Translations under genes and position numbers: made by a program | Notes under the pieces: model-generated | Database searches by the model: none | What the model saw: only the letters and a program-made list of their open reading frames with translations | Told to the model about the DNA's origin: nothing | In this document: positions 22,951 through 24,193 of the stretch, piece by piece | Layout: every line of letters starts with the position of its first letter | How positions within the stretch are numbered: the stretch's first letter is position 1 | Source: JACZWZ01 sp036478235 | GTDB taxonomy: Bacteria; Actinomycetota; Acidimicrobiia; Spongiisociales; UBA11373 | Length of the DNA stretch: 24,193 bases | Assembly (NCBI GenBank): GCA_036478235.1 | Contig: JAZGDZ010000073.1 | Coordinates: 1-24,193 of the forward strand | Reading direction: 5' to 3'

Positions 22951-22958
22951 CGCCCGCC

Positions 22959-23570
22959 ATGTCGTTCTTCGAACGCAACAAGGCCGAACTGGAGGCGAGG
23001 GGGATCGACCTGGCGAGGCTTCCCCCCGGTCAATACGTCACCGAGCGCTTTCCGGTCTTGCACGCCGGGACGGTTCCGGAGGTGGACGTCGACTCCTGGG
23101 ATTTCGCCGTCGGCGGCCTGGTGGAGGAGCCGAAGTCGTTCGACCTGGCCGGCTTCCAGGCGCTGCCGACTCGGTCGATCACAGCCGACATCCACTGTGT
23201 GACCAAGTGGTCCAAGCTCGACACGACGTGGGAGGGCGTACCGGTGACGGAGGTGCTCTCTCGGGTTCGACCCCTCGCCGCGGCCACCCACGTCGTAGTC
23301 CGCGCCGAGCAGGGCCTCACCGCCAACCTCCCGCTGGACGACTTCGCTCGGGAGGGAAACCTCTTCGCCTGGAGGTACGAGGGCTCGAATCTCGATCCGG
23401 ACCACGGCTGGCCGCTGCGGCTGGTCGTGCCGCACCTCTACTTCTGGAAATCGGTGAAATGGGTGAGGGGCTTCGATCTGCTCGACCACGATGAGCCCGG
23501 GTTCTGGGAGCGCAACGGCTACCACATGTACGGCGACCCGTTCGCCGAGCAGCGCTATTGGGGAGATTGA
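22959..23570 (+). CDS. sulfite oxidase-like molybdopterin-dependent oxidoreductase
   Basis: A 203-residue protein with the sulfite-oxidase/nitrate-reductase-type molybdopterin-binding fold. DIHCVTKWSKLDTTWEGVPV carries the probable molybdenum-ligand Cys80, and GWPLRLVVPHLYFWKSVKWVRGFDLLD is the conserved C-terminal part. Its length equals the short YedY-like single-domain family, without dimerisation or heme domains. There is no signal peptide, so it appears cytoplasmic. The substrate is unknown; members of this type are often annotated only as oxidoreductases. The adjacent divergent thioredoxin-like gene suggests a redox connection, which is an inference from position. Confidence 0.92.
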   Translation: MSFFERNKAELEARGIDLARLPPGQYVTERFPVLHAGTVPEVDVDSWDFAVGGLVEEPKSFDLAGFQALPTRSITADIHCVTKWSKLDTTWEGVPVTEVLSRVRPLAAATHVVVRAEQGLTANLPLDDFAREGNLFAWRYEGSNLDPDHGWPLRLVVPHLYFWKSVKWVRGFDLLDHDEPGFWERNGYHMYGDPFAEQRYWGD

Positions 23571-23592
23571 TCCCTTCTCCGGCTCAAGTCGA

Positions 23593-23778
23593 ATGGCCCG
23601 CGACACCGATCATCTATTGATGGAAAGCGGCAACGATCGCGTCGCCCAATCGGGCGCGATCCTCATCGAGTACGGCATGATCCTCGTGGTCGTGCTACTG
23701 GTGAGCTTTGCGCTCGTCCAGCTGATCGGGGGCCAGGTCCTCGGCATGTTCAACGGCATGCTCAACGCTTTCGGCTGA
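23593..23778 (+). CDS. Flp/Fap-type (type IVb) pilin-like small protein
   Basis: A 61-residue protein from ATG 23593, or 52 residues from ATG 23620 (MESGNDRVAQSG...). It has the Flp pilin layout: a short polar leader, the prepilin-peptidase motif SG/AILIEYG (cleavage after Gly, Glu at +5, then Tyr) and a hydrophobic helix (MILVVVLLVSFALVQLIGG) ending in a short tail (VLGMFNGMLNAFG). Flp pilins form thin adhesion pili assembled by Tad machinery, but no tad/cpa gene lies nearby, so this is an orphan copy or its partners are elsewhere. The spacing from the molybdoprotein gene is only 22 bases. No clear ribosome-binding site is seen. Confidence 0.75.
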   Translation: MARDTDHLLMESGNDRVAQSGAILIEYGMILVVVLLVSFALVQLIGGQVLGMFNGMLNAFG

Positions 23779-23834
23779 GACCGGCGGGCTTGGAGGGTGT
23801 GCCGATAGGCGCGCCCCGGTCCGTAGGACACCGT

Positions 23835-23875
23835 GCCGCCCGCAGGGCGGCTCATCCATGCAGAGACGCTACAGC
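23835..23875 (+). repeat. degenerate interspersed repeat, copy E
   Basis: GCCGCCC-GCA-GGGCGGC (23835-23851) is the same hairpin as in copy B. It is followed by CATGCAGAGACGCTACAGCCCGA, a diverged version of the GCGGAGGCGCTTCGGGGCCGA block. It lies between the convergent pilin and metF genes, and the metF stop codon (CTA, 23869-23871) falls within the diverged block. The termini seen in other copies are missing. Confidence 0.75.
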
Positions 23876-24193
23876 CCGAGGCGAGGGACGACCGCGCTCA
23901 CCGCCCGGGCGTTTCCCATCACGTAGAAGTGCAGCGAGGGCGCTCCGTTGCCGAGCAGGTCACGCGCCTGGTCGAGCGCCCACTCCACCCCGACCTGGCG
24001 CACCTGGTCGTCGTCGGCGGCCAATGCCTCATCGGCCAGAGCTTCCGGGATCTCGCAATAGAAGTAGCGCGGGATGGACGTGAGCTGCTTCTTGCCGGTG
24101 AGGATCTTCAGGCCCGGGATGATCGGCACCGAGATCTCCTGGCGCCGACACTCGTCGAGAAGGCGGTAGTAATGCGCATTGTCGAAGAACATC
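23869..24193 (-). CDS. metF: methylenetetrahydrofolate reductase, C-terminal part
   Basis: The C-terminal 107 or so residues of MetF, cut by the window end; the gene continues to the right and its true start is outside. Matching segments are FFDNAHYYRLLDECRR, PIIPGLKILTGKKQLTSIPRYF and VGVEWALDQARDLL...SLHFYVMGNARAV, all typical of the flavin-dependent TIM-barrel enzyme that reduces 5,10-methylene-THF to 5-methyl-THF for methionine synthesis. The C-terminus is at the usual place for the short bacterial form. The stop lies inside repeat copy E. Confidence 0.93.
   Translation of the reverse strand, partial: MFFDNAHYYRLLDECRRQEISVPIIPGLKILTGKKQLTSIPRYFYCEIPEALADEALAADDDQVRQVGVEWALDQARDLLGNGAPSLHFYVMGNARAVSAVVPRLGL

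Overview
The window is GC-rich (roughly two-thirds G+C by eye) and densely coding, with GTG and TTG starts and several TANNNT -10 boxes only 4-8 bases upstream of start codons, which suggests leaderless mRNAs. An F420-dependent LLM oxidoreductase, DUF1918- and DUF3105-type proteins, a VanW-domain protein and a Flp-like pilin all point to an actinobacterium, perhaps near Acidimicrobiia. That placement is inferred from gene content; there is no rRNA here to test it.

Layout. (1) 1-464: a possible transposase C-terminal remnant, then a mosaic interspersed repeat. (2) 465-1469 (+): an AhpD/carboxymuconolactone-decarboxylase-like protein interrupted by one in-frame TGA exactly at the second position of its CxxC motif, most simply read as a selenoprotein (CxxU). 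(3) 1557-5273 (-): a small DUF1918-like protein, a methyltransferase, an NAD-type malic enzyme and a P-loop protein. (4) 5480-7840 (+): DUF3105 protein, secreted alpha-toroid-like protein and a small membrane protein. (5) 7849-8173: a second long mosaic repeat. (6) 8195-11920 (-): HhH protein, rlmN, bcp-type peroxiredoxin and VanW protein, probably one operon. (7) 11970-14154 (+): F420 oxidoreductase and an unknown membrane-anchored protein whose 3' end overlaps, antisense, the gamma-glutamyltransferase gene (13963-15543, -). A further leftward gene follows at 15580-16194. (8) 16195-16681: a non-coding stretch full of inverted repeats, with a very strong ribosome-binding site in front of a 10-codon ORF. 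(9) 16682-22266 (+): two membrane HD-domain proteins, enoyl-CoA hydratase-like protein, Nudix hydrolase and SLC13-type transporter with RCK_C-like domains. (10) 22264-24193: thioredoxin-like membrane protein (-) divergent from a sulfite-oxidase-like molybdoprotein (+), a Flp-like pilin (+) and the 3' part of metF (-).

Two signals stand out. The first is the in-frame TGA in the AhpD-like gene. The second is a REP/BIME-like repeat family whose modules are shuffled between copies. Its copies lie mainly between convergent genes; one 41-bp copy supplies the TAG stop codons of both flanking genes and can fold into a 15-bp RNA stem, and another lies inside the apparent N-terminal coding sequence of rlmN. 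The structured 16.3-16.65 kb leader is the third candidate for something undescribed. Redox functions recur (CxxU protein, peroxiredoxin, thioredoxin-like protein, F420 oxidoreductase, molybdoprotein), but apart from the local operons I see no evidence that they form one pathway.
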